From contig NZ_FMYV01000006.1 of assembly GCF_900102615.1 (NCBI RefSeq), positions 112,644-176,643 on the forward strand: DNA of 64,000 nucleotides. Reading direction: 5' to 3'. The DNA is from Geotoga petraea (lineage in GTDB: Bacteria; Thermotogota; Thermotogae; Petrotogales; Petrotogaceae). Under the pieces are notes generated by a model that had not been told where the DNA came from, did no database searches, and saw nothing but the letters and a program-made list of their open reading frames with translations. Positions 63,993 through 64,000 of the stretch are shown here, piece by piece. The translations under genes were made by a program, and so were the position numbers. The stretch's first letter is position 1; every line of letters begins with the position of its first letter.

Positions 63993-64000
63993 TATACAGA

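Overview
Host and overall character. The window is about 64 kb of very AT-rich bacterial DNA. The gene content fits Thermotogota, probably the Petrotogales (Geotoga/Oceanotoga/Petrotoga type). The evidence is a small-peptide/radical-SAM/ABC locus laid out like the TM1315-TM1319 locus of Thermotoga maritima, a cobamide salvage operon using the alpha-ribazole route (cblT-cblS-cobU-cbiR-like-cobS), a DedA-PAP2 fusion, and many ABC exporters. No rRNA or tRNA gene was found to fix the taxonomy, so this is an inference.

Region by region. (1) 1-2053 holds the end of a peptide/drug ABC exporter operon and the 3' end of a TPR-like gene. (2) 2054-13236 is an 11.2-kb ISL3-type transposon with inverted ends and a perfect 8-bp target duplication (TTAATTTT). 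It carries a metal-resistance module: an ArsR-family repressor, a metallothionein not previously evident from longer reading frames, a P1B-type ATPase and a separate HMA chaperone. It also carries a TetR/small-export pair and three further IS elements (IS1380, ISLre2 and IS3/IS150 types). Its base composition and gene types are Firmicutes-like, and it splits one host gene whose two halves rejoin in frame. (3) 13237-18450 is a RiPP-like locus: a 43-aa secreted peptide, a 30-aa single-Cys peptide, an intercistronic terminator, a radical-SAM/SPASM maturase and an ABC exporter, followed by a decayed YcaO-like fragment. (4) 18454-21467 has two tandem MFS transporters and a possibly truncated acetyltransferase. 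(5) 21500-34750 is an accessory island built around three near-identical ~285-bp promoter modules. The modules drive a glycine-zipper, bacteriocin-like peptide operon, a five-gene ABC export operon, and a secreted-protein/CPBP-protease operon. A second TPR-like gene lies divergent from the last of these.

(6) 34760-55480 is mostly core genome: sbcCD, DedA-PAP2, PAP2, a gamma-glutamyltransferase, a DMT permease, an HD protein, an unknown exported protein, the cobamide operon, a DUF362 ferredoxin-like protein, purH-purD, and an autoregulated MarR-nitroreductase pair. (7) 55610-62669 is a two-gene candidate defence system: a PLD-nuclease/SNF2-type helicase overlapping an Eco57I-like DNA methyltransferase. 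The window ends with small peptide genes, a GNAT acetyltransferase and a truncated Rpn-type nuclease gene.

How the parts work together. The most interesting theme is repeated 'secreted peptide - terminator - processing or export gene' operons next to divergent TPR-like genes. This suggests a peptide signalling or bacteriocin regulon controlled by shared promoter modules. That functional link is inference; the repeats, gene order, duplications and transposon boundaries are read directly from the sequence.
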